This document shows positions 26,075 through 36,920 of a stretch of DNA of 39,800 nt, one piece after another. Origin of the DNA: Phycisphaerae bacterium (GTDB lineage Bacteria; Planctomycetota; Phycisphaerae; UBA1845; Fen-1342). Below the pieces are notes generated by a model that saw only the letters and a list, made by a program, of their open reading frames with translations, made no database searches and was not told the origin of the DNA. Location: contig JAJVHV010000030.1 of NCBI GenBank assembly GCA_022072445.1, positions 108,922 to 148,721 of the forward strand. Direction: 5' to 3'. The stretch's first letter is position 1, and every line of letters starts with the position of its first letter. The translations under genes were made by a program, and so were the position numbers.

Positions 26075-26234
26075 GGGTTCAGGGTTGAGGGTTCAGGGTT
26101 CGGGGTTCAGGAGCAACATGACGTCTTCCGAGCACTGCGCCGCAACACACTCGCTGTGCTTCGTGCTCGGATGGCTTGCCCAGTCGAAATTGTCCCTGGG
26201 CCCCGAACCCTGAACTCTGAACCCCGAACCCTGA
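26075..26234. repeat. Nested inverted-repeat element with heptamer arms
   Basis: Outer left arm: five heptamers GGGTTCA/GGGTTGA/GGGTTCG at 26075-26109. Outer right arm: CCCCGAACCC plus TGAACTC/TGAACCC/CGAACCC heptamers at 26201-26234, the reverse complement family. Between them is an inner perfect inverted repeat TCCGAGCAC (26127-26135) and GTGCTCGGA (26163-26171) around 27 nt. It lies between two divergent gene starts. A short degenerate cousin of the heptamers occurs near 3181-3211. Confidence 0.8.
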
Positions 26235-26331
26235 CCGATTCGACCGCACCGACTTGCATTCGCGGCGTAATGACGCTTGAATCCGGGAACGCGCCGGTGT
26301 AGTCCTTTTTCGGCGGTGAAAAGAGTGTGGG

Positions 26332-27135
26332 ATGCGGATGGGCATCATCGGCGCGCTGCTTCTGGCGAGCTGGGACGCGACGATCTTGCAGTGGATGACG
26401 CACGCGTTTTACCCGGTGCTGCTGGGCATCCTGATCGTCGCCAGCCTGGGCCTGCCGATTCCCGAGGATGTGCCGCTGATCGCGGCGGGGGTCATTCTGC
26501 GCACGCAGGAGAACTACGCCGTCGCGACCTGGACAGGCACGATCGTCGTCGCATTGATCGGCATCATGAGCGGCGACCTGGTGCTCTACACGGCGGGGAA
26601 GATGTGGGGACGCGACGTTGTCCGGCACAGATTCGTGCGCTCGCTGATCACGCCTGACCGCTTCGACTGGATGGTCGGGAAGTTTCACCGCTACGGCGGC
26701 TGGATGTGCTTTTTCGGACGGTTCTTTATGGGCGTCCGGGCCGTGATGTGTATCACGGCGGGCGCGACGCGTTTTCCGTATTGGCGATTCTTTCTGGCTG
26801 ATTTCGCCGGCGCGCTCTTATCGGTACCGTTTTTCATCTGGCTGGGTTATCTGTTCGCCGGCATGATTCCGCTCCTGAAGCGCTACATGGCCGGGTTTCA
26901 GTGGGCGGCGGCGGGGCTGGTGGCGCTCGCTCTGATCGCCTACGCCGTCTGGGAATACCGCAAGTTTCGGCGGAACCGGCAGATCAATGCGCAATACACA
27001 GCGGTGCGCGGCGCGCCGCTGCCGGCGGGCGATCCGCCCGGCGGCTCCGATAAGCCTGGATCGGCGGCCCCACCGACAGGCGGCGTGCGGCCGTGGGCGG
27101 CGCCTACGCGATCCGTCGTCGCCGATGACCGATGA
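26332..27135 (+). CDS. DedA-family membrane protein
   Basis: A 267-residue DedA/SNARE-associated (VTT-fold) polytopic membrane protein. DedA proteins are implicated in lipid flipping and envelope homeostasis. The hydrophobic core contains IVASLGLPIPEDVPLIAAG (the family E-x-x-x-P/S reentrant loop), SGDLVLYTAGKMWG, and FFGRFFMGVRAVMCITAGAT followed by FPYWRFFLADFAGALLSVP, the conserved R-x(8-9)-G...F-P-x-W motif. After the last helix is a Pro/Gly/Ala-rich tail of about 45 residues, longer than in most DedA proteins. The stop overlaps the longest possible start of the following CpaE-like gene (ATGA at 27132). The start ATG at 26332 is followed by an in-frame ATG at 26338; either may be used. 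Confidence 0.92.
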   Translation: MRMGIIGALLLASWDATILQWMTHAFYPVLLGILIVASLGLPIPEDVPLIAAGVILRTQENYAVATWTGTIVVALIGIMSGDLVLYTAGKMWGRDVVRHRFVRSLITPDRFDWMVGKFHRYGGWMCFFGRFFMGVRAVMCITAGATRFPYWRFFLADFAGALLSVPFFIWLGYLFAGMIPLLKRYMAGFQWAAAGLVALALIAYAVWEYRKFRRNRQINAQYTAVRGAPLPAGDPPGGSDKPGSAAPPTGGVRPWAAPTRSVVADDR

Positions 27136-27200
27136 CCTCCGTTGTGCACGCTTCGGCGCGCGATTCGCGCGGGCCGGGGCGTCTCGGAGGAATTGGGCCC

Positions 27201-28391
27201 ATGGCGAGCGTGCTGCGGATCGGAATACTGGAGACGGCGGCGACCGACCGGCTCTTCGCCGAAGCATTCTCGGACGTTCCCGGAACGCGCGTGGTGGGAA
27301 CGTTCGCGAGCTGGGCGAAGATCCAGGAAGCGCTCTGCTTCGGATCTCTGGATGCGGTCGCGGTCTGCCTGGTCGGAACCGACGGTGAGTCCGGCTTGCA
27401 GACGATTCGGCGAATCGCTGAAGTGGCGCCGGCGGTGGGGATTATCGGCGTGGGGTCGGCGAGCGACCCGGAGATGATCATCAACGCGATGCGGGCGGGG
27501 TGCAGCCAGTTTGTGCGCTGGCCGGTGGAGCGCGACGATCTGCTGGACGCGGTGGAGCGCATCCGGGCGGTGCGGCTGCCGTCGGGCTCGCCGTCGAAGC
27601 GGATCGCGGTGATCGGCTCATCGGGCGGGGCGGGCGCGACGACGATCGCCTGCAACCTGGCGCTGGAGCTGGCGCACCTGACGGAGCGCAAGATCGCGCT
27701 GGTGGACATGAACCTCGAGTTCGGGGACGTGGCCTGCGCGTTCGACTGCAAGCCGAAGTACTCGATCTCGGACGTGTGCCGCGACGGCGTTGAGATCGAC
27801 CGGATGGTGATTGAGACCGCGATCAATGAGCTCCCGTGCAACGTGGCGCTGCTGACGCGGCCGGAAAAAGTCGAGGACGCCCGGGAGCTGATGCCGGACA
27901 ACATCGAGCAGATGCTGCGCGTGCTCGAGCAGATGTTTCCGTACGTGGTCTGCGATTTGCCGCGCTCGCTGAATCTGGCGACGGGTGCCGTGCTGAGCGA
28001 CGTGGATCGGCTGCTGATCGTGCTGCAACTGTCGGTGCCCTTCATCCGCAATGCGACGCGGATTTATGACGCACTGCTGAGCGCGGGGATCGCGGAAGAC
28101 CGCGTCGAGTTTGTCGTGAACCGCTATAGCGCGAATTTCGAGCGGATCACGACCGAGGAGGTCGAGCGGCACTTCAACCGTCCGATCTTCGCCCTGATTC
28201 CAAACGACTATCGCCGCGTGGTGGCTTCGCGCGACCTGGGGCACTCGCTGGCGGCCGACGCGCCGAAGAGCCCCGCCCGGCGGGCGATCCAGCAGATGGC
28301 GCGGCGGATCATCGATCATGCCGCCGAGCCCGTCGAAGAACCCGACGAGGGTGGGCTGATGGGGCTGTTCGGCAAGCGCCGCCCGAAGTAG
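27201..28391 (+). CDS. CpaE/TadZ-like MinD-superfamily ATPase
   Basis: A 396-residue protein with an N-terminal response-receiver-like domain (about 1-110: IGILETAATDRLF...VGIIGVGSASDPEMIINAMRAG) and a C-terminal MinD/ParA-type ATPase, the layout of CpaE/TadZ proteins that place Tad/Flp pilus machinery at a pole. The P-loop is IGSSGGAGATT: the signature deviant lysine of MinD is missing, as in many TadZ proteins. VDMNLEFGDVACAFDCKP (Walker A'), VVCDLPRSLNLATG (Walker B) and VLQLSVPFIRNATR follow; RRVVASRDLGHSLA is a typical CpaE ending. The start at 27201 has GGAGG ten bases upstream (27186-27190). Overlap of the upstream region with dedA suggests a two-gene operon. No other Tad component is present in the window. 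Confidence 0.88.
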   Translation: MASVLRIGILETAATDRLFAEAFSDVPGTRVVGTFASWAKIQEALCFGSLDAVAVCLVGTDGESGLQTIRRIAEVAPAVGIIGVGSASDPEMIINAMRAGCSQFVRWPVERDDLLDAVERIRAVRLPSGSPSKRIAVIGSSGGAGATTIACNLALELAHLTERKIALVDMNLEFGDVACAFDCKPKYSISDVCRDGVEIDRMVIETAINELPCNVALLTRPEKVEDARELMPDNIEQMLRVLEQMFPYVVCDLPRSLNLATGAVLSDVDRLLIVLQLSVPFIRNATRIYDALLSAGIAEDRVEFVVNRYSANFERITTEEVERHFNRPIFALIPNDYRRVVASRDLGHSLAADAPKSPARRAIQQMARRIIDHAAEPVEEPDEGGLMGLFGKRRPK

Positions 28392-28620
28392 GGGCGCGTG
28401 GCGGAGCCGACCAAGACGACGCCGCAGGCCGTGCGACTCCGTTCCCGTGGGCGGCACTGGCCGGCGCGCGTGGATCGATTATGATTCCGCTCGCGCGCCG
28501 CGGCCGCGAACCGCTGCCGCGGGCGGGCGTAGGTTTTGAGGAGGCATGGCCGGCGGCGGTTCGTAACGGCGCGGGGCAATGCCGATCGAAGGGTGAAACG
28601 CAGGCAGGAGTCGACGGGTC

Positions 28621-29427
28621 ATGGCCAAACCGAGAGTGGGTGTCGTGGGTGGGGGCGTCGTGGGCAGCGCCATGCTGAACTTGTGCGGCCCGGAGACGGT
28701 CGTTTATGACCCGGCCAAGCCCGAGTTCGCCGGTAACAAGGGCAAGATCAACACCTGCGACGTGGTGTTCGTGTCGGTGCCGACGCCGATGCGCGACGAC
28801 CGCAAGTGCGACACGTCGATCGTAGAGGAAGTGATCTCGTGGGTGGAGGCCCCGCTGATCATCATTCGCTCGACGGTGGCGCCGGGCACGACGGACCGCT
28901 TGTCCAAGAAGTATGGCCGCAACATCGTCTTTCAGCCCGAGTATCTGGGCGAGACGGTGGCGCACATGTTCGGGAACATGGCGGAGCGGCAGTTTGTCGT
29001 GCTGGGCGGGACGCCGGCGGCCCGCAGCCAGGCGGCGGACTTCTACAAGCACTACTATAACTCGATGGTCTACATCTACATGACCGACGCGCTGACGGCC
29101 GAGGTCTGCAAGTACATGGAGAACGCCTTTTACGCGGTGAAGGTCACGTTCGTGAACGAGTTCTACGACGTGGCGCAGGCCTTCGGGGTGGATTTCAACG
29201 AGCTGCGCGAGTGCTGGCTGGCCGACACGCGCATCAGCCGCGATCACACGTTTGTGTACCCGGACAACCGCGGCTTCGGCGGGAAGTGTCTGCCGAAGGA
29301 CTGCAACGCGATCGTGCAGGCCTGCCAGGAGCGCGGCTACGAGCCGAAGCTGATGCAGGCGATGCTGAAGGTGAACGACGAGATGGTGAAGAAGAGCAAG
29401 GCGGTGTTCCGGTCGCAGCAGCGGTAG
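28621..29427 (+). CDS. Short UDP-glucose/GDP-mannose dehydrogenase-family protein
   Basis: A 268-residue protein of the UGD/GMD family, which oxidises a sugar nucleotide to its uronic acid with NAD. The Rossmann motif VGVVGGGVVGSAM (6-18), STVAPGTT, FQPEYLGE, and the substrate-side motifs KYMENAFYAVKVTFVNEF and GFGGKCLPKD (the catalytic cysteine) are all present. Normal members are 400-450 residues; this one ends soon after the central helix and lacks the whole C-terminal UDP-binding domain. Its N-terminal domain is also compact. Such short forms occur in some genomes and phages. GGAG upstream supports the start; the 229-bp region before it has a TATGAT at 28480-28485, a weak promoter hint. 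Substrate and whether it works alone are unknown. Confidence 0.82.
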   Translation: MAKPRVGVVGGGVVGSAMLNLCGPETVVYDPAKPEFAGNKGKINTCDVVFVSVPTPMRDDRKCDTSIVEEVISWVEAPLIIIRSTVAPGTTDRLSKKYGRNIVFQPEYLGETVAHMFGNMAERQFVVLGGTPAARSQAADFYKHYYNSMVYIYMTDALTAEVCKYMENAFYAVKVTFVNEFYDVAQAFGVDFNELRECWLADTRISRDHTFVYPDNRGFGGKCLPKDCNAIVQACQERGYEPKLMQAMLKVNDEMVKKSKAVFRSQQR

Positions 29428-29500
29428 GGGGGCTGCGACCGCTGGGCAAATCGGCGTGGGAATGCGCCGGCGCGGTACGCGATCGGCGGGATTGCTGCGA

Positions 29501-30382
29501 TTAAGCCGGCGGATGACGCTCGTTGAGCCGGGCGATCGCGCGGTTGTGCGCTCGACCGAGCAGCAGTTGTGCGAGCACGGCTCCCGCGAGCGCCAACGCC
29601 ATGTCTTTCTGGGTGTCCCAGGCGTCACCCTGCAATCCGAGGAACGCGTCGGCAGCCTCGCCTGTGCTGATTGCGACCAGCCACTCGATCAACTCGTAGG
29701 CGGCGCTGATTCCCAGACAGACGCACGTGACTAATGTGAACAGCCAGCCACCGGAGTGCAAGGGTGTTCTGCGGAGCAGCAATTCGCGCGTCAGAACGGC
29801 AGGTACGAAGCCCTGCACGAGGTGTCCGAGGCGGTCGTAGTGGTTTCGGAACTGGTGCAGCGCGTCGCGGATCCAGTTGAAGAGCGGCACTTCGGCGTAG
29901 GTGTAGTGGCCACCGATGCACAGGATCGTCGCGTGGATCGCAATCAGCAGATAGGCGAGATTGGTCCAGCGGAAGCGGGCGGTGGCCAGCAGCAGGGGCA
30001 CGCCGATCAGCACGGGAGTCACTTCCAGCAACCAGGTGAATCCATCGCGCGGCCCGATCGCCGACCAGAGCAGGACGAGCAACACGACGCAGAGCAGGGC
30101 GAGGCGCGGCCGGTCCGCCTGATCCAGCGTACGCCCATCGGCTGCGCGCCAGCGCTCGACGCGTTTTGCAACGACGTAGCCGCAAACGCCGCCAAACATC
30201 CAACCGGCGAAGCCGATCTGGCACCAGTGCAGCCAGGCGCGGCTCCAGTAGTCGCTCGAGCCGATCGCCGTGATCAGCGCCTCAGCGACTCCGGCGACGA
30301 TGCCGACAACAATGCCCCACAGGACATAGGCACGCACGTTGATTGCATCGGCACCTGAACGACGCACGACGGCACCTTGCAC
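29501..30382 (-). CDS. YjdF/DUF2238-family membrane protein, GTG start
   Basis: A 293-residue polytopic membrane protein. The C-terminal two-thirds match DUF2238/YjdF: GGHYTYAEVPLFNWIRD (158-173), RNHYDRLGHLVQGFVPA (179-195), ISAAYELIEW (225-234) and GDAWDTQKDMALALAGA (252-268). The N-terminal ~90 residues add a further pair of hydrophobic segments (VLWGIVVGIVAGVAEALI and IGFAGWMFGGVCGYVV), absent from the E. coli protein. Function of the family is unknown. The GTG start at 30382 follows the stop of the small upstream gene by a single base (TAG, C, GTG), so translational coupling is likely. Confidence 0.85.
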   Translation of the reverse strand: MQGAVVRRSGADAINVRAYVLWGIVVGIVAGVAEALITAIGSSDYWSRAWLHWCQIGFAGWMFGGVCGYVVAKRVERWRAADGRTLDQADRPRLALLCVVLLVLLWSAIGPRDGFTWLLEVTPVLIGVPLLLATARFRWTNLAYLLIAIHATILCIGGHYTYAEVPLFNWIRDALHQFRNHYDRLGHLVQGFVPAVLTRELLLRRTPLHSGGWLFTLVTCVCLGISAAYELIEWLVAISTGEAADAFLGLQGDAWDTQKDMALALAGAVLAQLLLGRAHNRAIARLNERHPPA

Positions 30383-30383
30383 G

Positions 30384-30611
30384 CTATGGCCAGGTCGCCG
30401 GATCGATCGAGCGTAACGATTGAGCGACCGTCAGCAGTGCGTCAGCTTCTTCGGCTGTCAGCGTGCCTACCAGCCGCAGAACCGCGTCTGGGGAACCTTG
30501 AGCAGCAGACTCGGCCGGCAATACCGTGACACGAACACGAGTTCCGTCAGCTAACGGAAGCGGCGCGTCGAGATCGATCCAGTCGGCATGCGCGGTCCCC
30601 TCGATTTCCAT
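30384..30611 (-). CDS. Small antitoxin-like/DUF104-style protein
   Basis: A 75-residue acidic protein. The N-terminal part IEGTAHADWIDLDAPLPL...DGTRVRVTVLPAE follows the short strand pattern (IxLDxPLxLPDGxxVxVxV) of DUF104/AF2212-type antitoxin-like proteins, common in cyanobacteria and Planctomycetota. The C-terminal helix LTAEEADALLTVAQSLRSID may bind a partner. No PIN-domain or other toxin is adjacent; instead its stop codon is one base from the GTG of the YjdF-like gene. Assignment is by pattern only. Confidence 0.65.
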   Translation of the reverse strand: MEIEGTAHADWIDLDAPLPLADGTRVRVTVLPAESAAQGSPDAVLRLVGTLTAEEADALLTVAQSLRSIDPATWP

Positions 30612-30656
30612 GTTGTGCCTCCGCGCAACGTACGGACCGCAGATTGTACGAATCCC

Positions 30657-33860
<3,204 letters not shown>

Positions 33861-34071
33861 GGTTCGGGCGTCTCCAGGATTGTCGATCAAAACGCAGGAT
33901 TCTACGACAATTGGCGCGGAAAGCGCGAGTCGTTTTTCACGAGCGGGTGGTGCAGCCGAGGCGGTGGTGGCAACGGGAGCGTGGCCACGGAGCGCCGGCG
34001 GTACGTGGCCACGGAGCGCCGGCGCTACGGGGCACAGCCGGGGCGGCTGTGCTACATGACTTCCGCGCGGG
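33861..34071. repeat. Spacer with 24-bp direct repeat and a GGCTGTGC hairpin
   Basis: Between the acnA start and the small gene at 34072. At 33981-34004 and 34005-34028 lie two adjacent copies of a 24-bp unit beginning GTGGCCACGGAGCGCCGGCG (final base pairs differ by one). They are followed by GCACAGCCG-GGG-CGGCTGTGC (34032-34052), a perfect 9-bp stem. A related fragment, GTGCAGCCGAGGCGG, is near 33950. No gene is seen. Confidence 0.75.
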
Positions 34072-34248
34072 CTATTCGCCCTTGAGCAGCGTGATGATCT
34101 GGCCGGCGACGCCGTTGGCGATCGTGTTGAAGAACGATGTCGCCGCGCTCTGCGCGACAGCGTTGCGCGAGCAGGTGGCGCCGCTCAGCAGAGGGCACAG
34201 CGCCAGGGTGACAACCATGATCCAGCCGGTCGTTCGTCGCGAATTCAC
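34072..34248 (-). CDS. Tiny lipoprotein-like exported protein (GTG start)
   Basis: A 58-residue protein: basic N-terminus (NSRRTTGW), a hydrophobic segment [15 protein letters not shown], then Cys26 and a short mature part ending [12 protein letters not shown]. The signal is lipoprotein-like, but the residues before the cysteine (GAT-C) deviate from the classical L-A/S-G/A-C lipobox, so lipid attachment is uncertain. The GTG at 34248 has GGAGG seven bases upstream (34256-34260), a strong reason to prefer it over the longer open frame to 34449. It lies 249 bp downstream of the HELVH dockerin gene on the same strand. No family was recognised. Confidence 0.6.
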   Translation of the reverse strand: MNSRRTTGWIMVVTLALCPLLSGATCSRNAVAQSAATSFFNTIANGVAGQIITLLKGE

Positions 34249-34255
34249 GCCTAAT

Positions 34256-34260
34256 CCTCC
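34256..34260 (-). promoter_or_regulatory. Ribosome binding site GGAGG that fixes a GTG start
   Basis: GGAGG on the minus strand, seven bases from GTG 34248. It identifies the 58-residue gene and excludes the longer frame. Confidence 0.75.
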
Positions 34261-34415
34261 AGGCATTCGGGCGACGGAACTGGCAGCGCCGCGCCCGCCG
34301 GAGACATTATCGTCGATTCCGATCGAGAACAAAAGCGCGGCGGGGCGGGTCGCAGGAGGCTCGGAATCCGGGTCACGTGTGCCGCGGGGGTTGTCACGGT
34401 GTGGAGCACTGACGC

Positions 34416-34478
34416 GCGTGGAGAGCAGCCGGCGGCGGCTGCTCTCCACGCTTTTCGCGCAGCCGGGGGCGGCTGCGC
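34416..34478. repeat. Two adjacent palindromes, 16-bp and 9-bp stems
   Basis: 34416-34431 and 34436-34451 form a perfect 16-bp stem with loop GCGG; TTTT follows on the plus strand. Immediately after, 34457-34465 and 34470-34478 form a perfect 9-bp stem with loop GGGG. Both belong to the GCAGCCG/CGGCTGC family. They lie just past the stop codon of the HELVH dockerin gene, which is on the minus strand, so the T-run is not placed to terminate that gene. Confidence 0.85.
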
Positions 34479-34497
34479 TACACGGGCGGCGCTGCGG

Positions 34498-36108
34498 TCA
34501 GCCGCCGAGCAGGCAGTCGACAAAACCGTCGATGTCGAAGCCGTCGGTAAAGCCGTCGCCGTTCGTGTCGCCGGCGCAGGGCGAGCAGGGTGTCCCGCCG
34601 CCGGAAAGCAGTGCGACGAGCGGGTCGACGTCGAAGCCGTTGATGGAACCGTCGCAGTTGACGTCGCAGGCGTGTTCGAGCGGGCAGGGGTCGCCGCTAT
34701 CGGGCAAGCCGTCGTTGTCGTCATCGTCGTCGCAGGCGTCGCCCTGACCGGCGTTGTCGGTGTCGAGCTGGTCGGGGTTGAAGATTTCGGGGCAGTTGTC
34801 GGCGCCGTCCGGGAGTCCGTCGCCGTCAAAGTCCTCGATGAGCGGCCAGGGGTCCTCGACGTCGGGGATTCCGTCGTTGTCGTCGTCGACATCCTGGGCG
34901 TTACCGATGCCATCGCCGTCGGTGTCGGCGTCGAGCAGGGTGAGTTCGATCAGGTCGAAACCGCCGGCGGGGTTGGGCGCGGGGTTGAAGAAGAGGTCGT
35001 TGAAGGGGAGCCAGTCGTGAGCCATGCAGCGCAGTTGCGTGACTTTCGGGCCGCCGACGCCCGGACCGTTGAACTGGTAGTGCAGGTCAAAGAAGCTCTG
35101 GGCTGGAAAGTCGGGGGTGGGGATGGTCTGTTCGACGCTTCCGGGCGAAATCTGGAAGGGGTCTTCCATCAGTTGGTATCCGGGCGGGGTGATACTGACG
35201 AGGCTCATCGAGATGATCTCGATGGGAACCTCGGTCAGGCCGTCGAAATCGAGGTCGCCTGCCGGCCCGTGACGCAGCACGCAGCCACCCTGCATGAGCA
35301 CCTGTCCGATGGGGTTTCCAAACTGATCGAAGAGGTCGACGCGGGCCATGCACATGGCGCTGCGCTCGCTATTGGGAGCATACGAGAGCTTGAGGTTTTC
35401 CTTGAGCTTCTTGATCAGGCGCTTGATCTCGTTGAAGAAGCCGGTGTCGTGGTCCTGAAACGGCAGGCTTCCGCCCGGCACGCCCAGCACGAGCATGCAG
35501 TAGAGCTTGGCGTGGACGAGCTCGTGCACGATCAGCTCGCGGATCGGATCGCCGTCGATGGTGGATGTGCGGAGCGAGTCCTTGCAGAAGATCTTGATTT
35601 TGACGACCTGCGTGCCGGAGGCGTTCTTCTTGTCGGAGGTGTAGGTGTACGCGGCGTTGCCGTCATAGATCTTGCCAGCTTCCTCCTTGAGCTGGTCGTT
35701 GGTCTTGCCGGTGCCGAGGCCGTCGGTGTCATCGACGTATTTCTCGATGAACTGCTCGCGCGTGACGACTTCGATCTCGACGTCGACGGGCTTCTCCTTG
35801 TCGTCGGGCACGTGGTCCCGGACTTGCGCGTCGATATCGGATGTGACGCCGGCGGTGGCGCCGATCACGTCGTTGATGATTCCCTGCAGGTCGTTGTAGA
35901 TGTCATTGGGGACCTGTCCCTCCGGGCAGGGGTTGGCGGCGGGGCCCTTGTTCACGGGCTTGAACACGGTCTGAGCCTGCGCCGCGGCGCACGCCAGCAG
36001 CGCGAGCGCGATGGCCCACTCCGGCCCAACGTGCCGACGCGCGCGTCGCGATTCCGCCCATCCCGGTGCCTGGAGGTTGCGTGCAGTGGTGGTTGTAGCG
36101 AATCTCAT
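34498..36108 (-). CDS. Exported HELVH protein with TSP3 repeats and C-terminal dockerin
   Basis: A 536-residue exported protein. A long basic N-region (RRARRH) precedes the hydrophobic signal [16 protein letters not shown] (30-45). A putative zinc site, HELVH, lies at 195-199 in [15 protein letters not shown], with HDTGFFNE at 220-227 as a possible third-ligand region; this looks like a zincin but no family was recognised. The middle region (~230-400) is beta-rich. Asp-rich TSP3 repeats ([31 protein letters not shown]) occupy ~420-495, and a dockerin-like pair ([36 protein letters not shown]) ends the chain. The start at 36108 is chosen for GGAG (GAGGAGAG) upstream; the frame extends to 36174. 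It is divergent from the sigma factor gene. Confidence 0.8.
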   Translation of the reverse strand: MRFATTTTARNLQAPGWAESRRARRHVGPEWAIALALLACAAAQAQTVFKPVNKGPAANPCPEGQVPNDIYNDLQGIINDVIGATAGVTSDIDAQVRDHVPDDKEKPVDVEIEVVTREQFIEKYVDDTDGLGTGKTNDQLKEEAGKIYDGNAAYTYTSDKKNASGTQVVKIKIFCKDSLRTSTIDGDPIRELIVHELVHAKLYCMLVLGVPGGSLPFQDHDTGFFNEIKRLIKKLKENLKLSYAPNSERSAMCMARVDLFDQFGNPIGQVLMQGGCVLRHGPAGDLDFDGLTEVPIEIISMSLVSITPPGYQLMEDPFQISPGSVEQTIPTPDFPAQSFFDLHYQFNGPGVGGPKVTQLRCMAHDWLPFNDLFFNPAPNPAGGFDLIELTLLDADTDGDGIGNAQDVDDDNDGIPDVEDPWPLIEDFDGDGLPDGADNCPEIFNPDQLDTDNAGQGDACDDDDDNDGLPDSGDPCPLEHACDVNCDGSINGFDVDPLVALLSGGGTPCSPCAGDTNGDGFTDGFDIDGFVDCLLGG

Positions 36109-36329
36109 CGGATCTCTCCTCGCTCGGTTGAACGGGTCATCCCTGTCCAACGACGGATGTGGTCTTGACGGCAATCAGACCGGTCCCGACCGGCCTGCCC
36201 GAGTACAGACGACGCCAGGATACCAACGCTGACGCAAGCGGGCCTAACTCCTTGCGCTTGCGGGCTCCTACTGGTAAGGCGACAATCCGGCGGGAACACT
36301 GCAAACTCGTCGGGCTTTTCTTCGGTGAA
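36109..36329. promoter_or_regulatory. Divergent promoter region with an inverted repeat
   Basis: A 221-bp gap between the HELVH dockerin gene and the sigma factor gene. CGCAAGCG (36233-36240) and CGCTTGCG (36255-36262) form a perfect 8-bp inverted repeat spaced by 14 bp, 67 bp before the sigma factor ATG. GACCGGTCCCGACCGG (near 36178) is a short direct repeat. No consensus -35/-10 pair was found. Confidence 0.4.
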
Positions 36330-36917
36330 ATGGCGATTATGGCTCCCGACGCCTCATCACAGGACGTGGCCGCGCTGCTCGACGCCGTCGGAAGGGGCGA
36401 TTCTGCCGCGCTGGAGCGGTTATTTCCGGTCGTTTACGACGAGCTGCACCGGCTGGCGAGCGGGCTGATGCGGGGTGAACGGCCCGACCACACGCTTCAA
36501 CCCACGGAATTGGTGCACGAGGCATTTCTGCGGCTGGTCCGGCCTGGTGCCGACGGCAAGGGATTCGAAAACCGCCGGCACTTTGTCGCCACCGCCGCGG
36601 TCGCCATGCGGCGGATACTCATCAACCACGCGCGGGCACGTGACGCGCTGAAGCGCGGCGGCGGGCAACCGGCCGTGGCGCTGGAGGATGCAGCGGCGAT
36701 CTTCGAGAGCCGGGCGGTGGATCTGGTGGCGCTGGACGAACTGCTGGACGAACTCGCGCGGCTCGATCCGCTGCAGGCCCGGCTGGTCGAGCTGCGGTTC
36801 TTCGGCGGGATGTCGTTCGAGGAGTGCGCGGCGGTGCTGGGGGTTTCGGCGCGCACCATTTACTACGAGTGGGCCCATGCCCGCGCCTGGCTGCGCGGGC
36901 ACCTGGCCAGCGAGTGA
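36330..36917 (+). CDS. ECF-type RNA polymerase sigma factor (TIGR02999-like)
   Basis: A 195-residue sigma-70 family protein of the group called TIGR02999/Sigma70_ECF, greatly expanded in Planctomycetota and some Acidobacteriota. The signatures are LFPVVYDELHRLASGLMRGE, HTLQPTELVHEAFLRLV (region 2), RRHFVATAAVAMRRILINHARARDALKRGGG, and LDPLQARLVELRFFGGMSFEECAAVLGVSARTIYYEWAHARAWL (region 4 helix-turn-helix). Function: directs RNA polymerase to a small regulon. In this group it is typically cotranscribed with a Ser/Thr kinase, which begins three bases after its stop here. Start could be 36330 (MAIMAPD) or 36339; no strong ribosome binding site distinguishes them. Confidence 0.93.
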   Translation: MAIMAPDASSQDVAALLDAVGRGDSAALERLFPVVYDELHRLASGLMRGERPDHTLQPTELVHEAFLRLVRPGADGKGFENRRHFVATAAVAMRRILINHARARDALKRGGGQPAVALEDAAAIFESRAVDLVALDELLDELARLDPLQARLVELRFFGGMSFEECAAVLGVSARTIYYEWAHARAWLRGHLASE

Positions 36918-36920
36918 GCG

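Noticed and set aside
34416-34455. A strong rho-independent terminator (16-bp stem plus TTTT)
   Set aside because: The T-run follows on the plus strand, where no gene precedes it; the adjacent gene is on the minus strand, so it is listed as a repeat only.
36020-36080. A Tat signal in the HELVH protein (RR near residues 21-26)
   Set aside because: The RRARRH run does not match S/T-R-R-x-F-L-K and lies close to a normal Sec-type hydrophobic segment.
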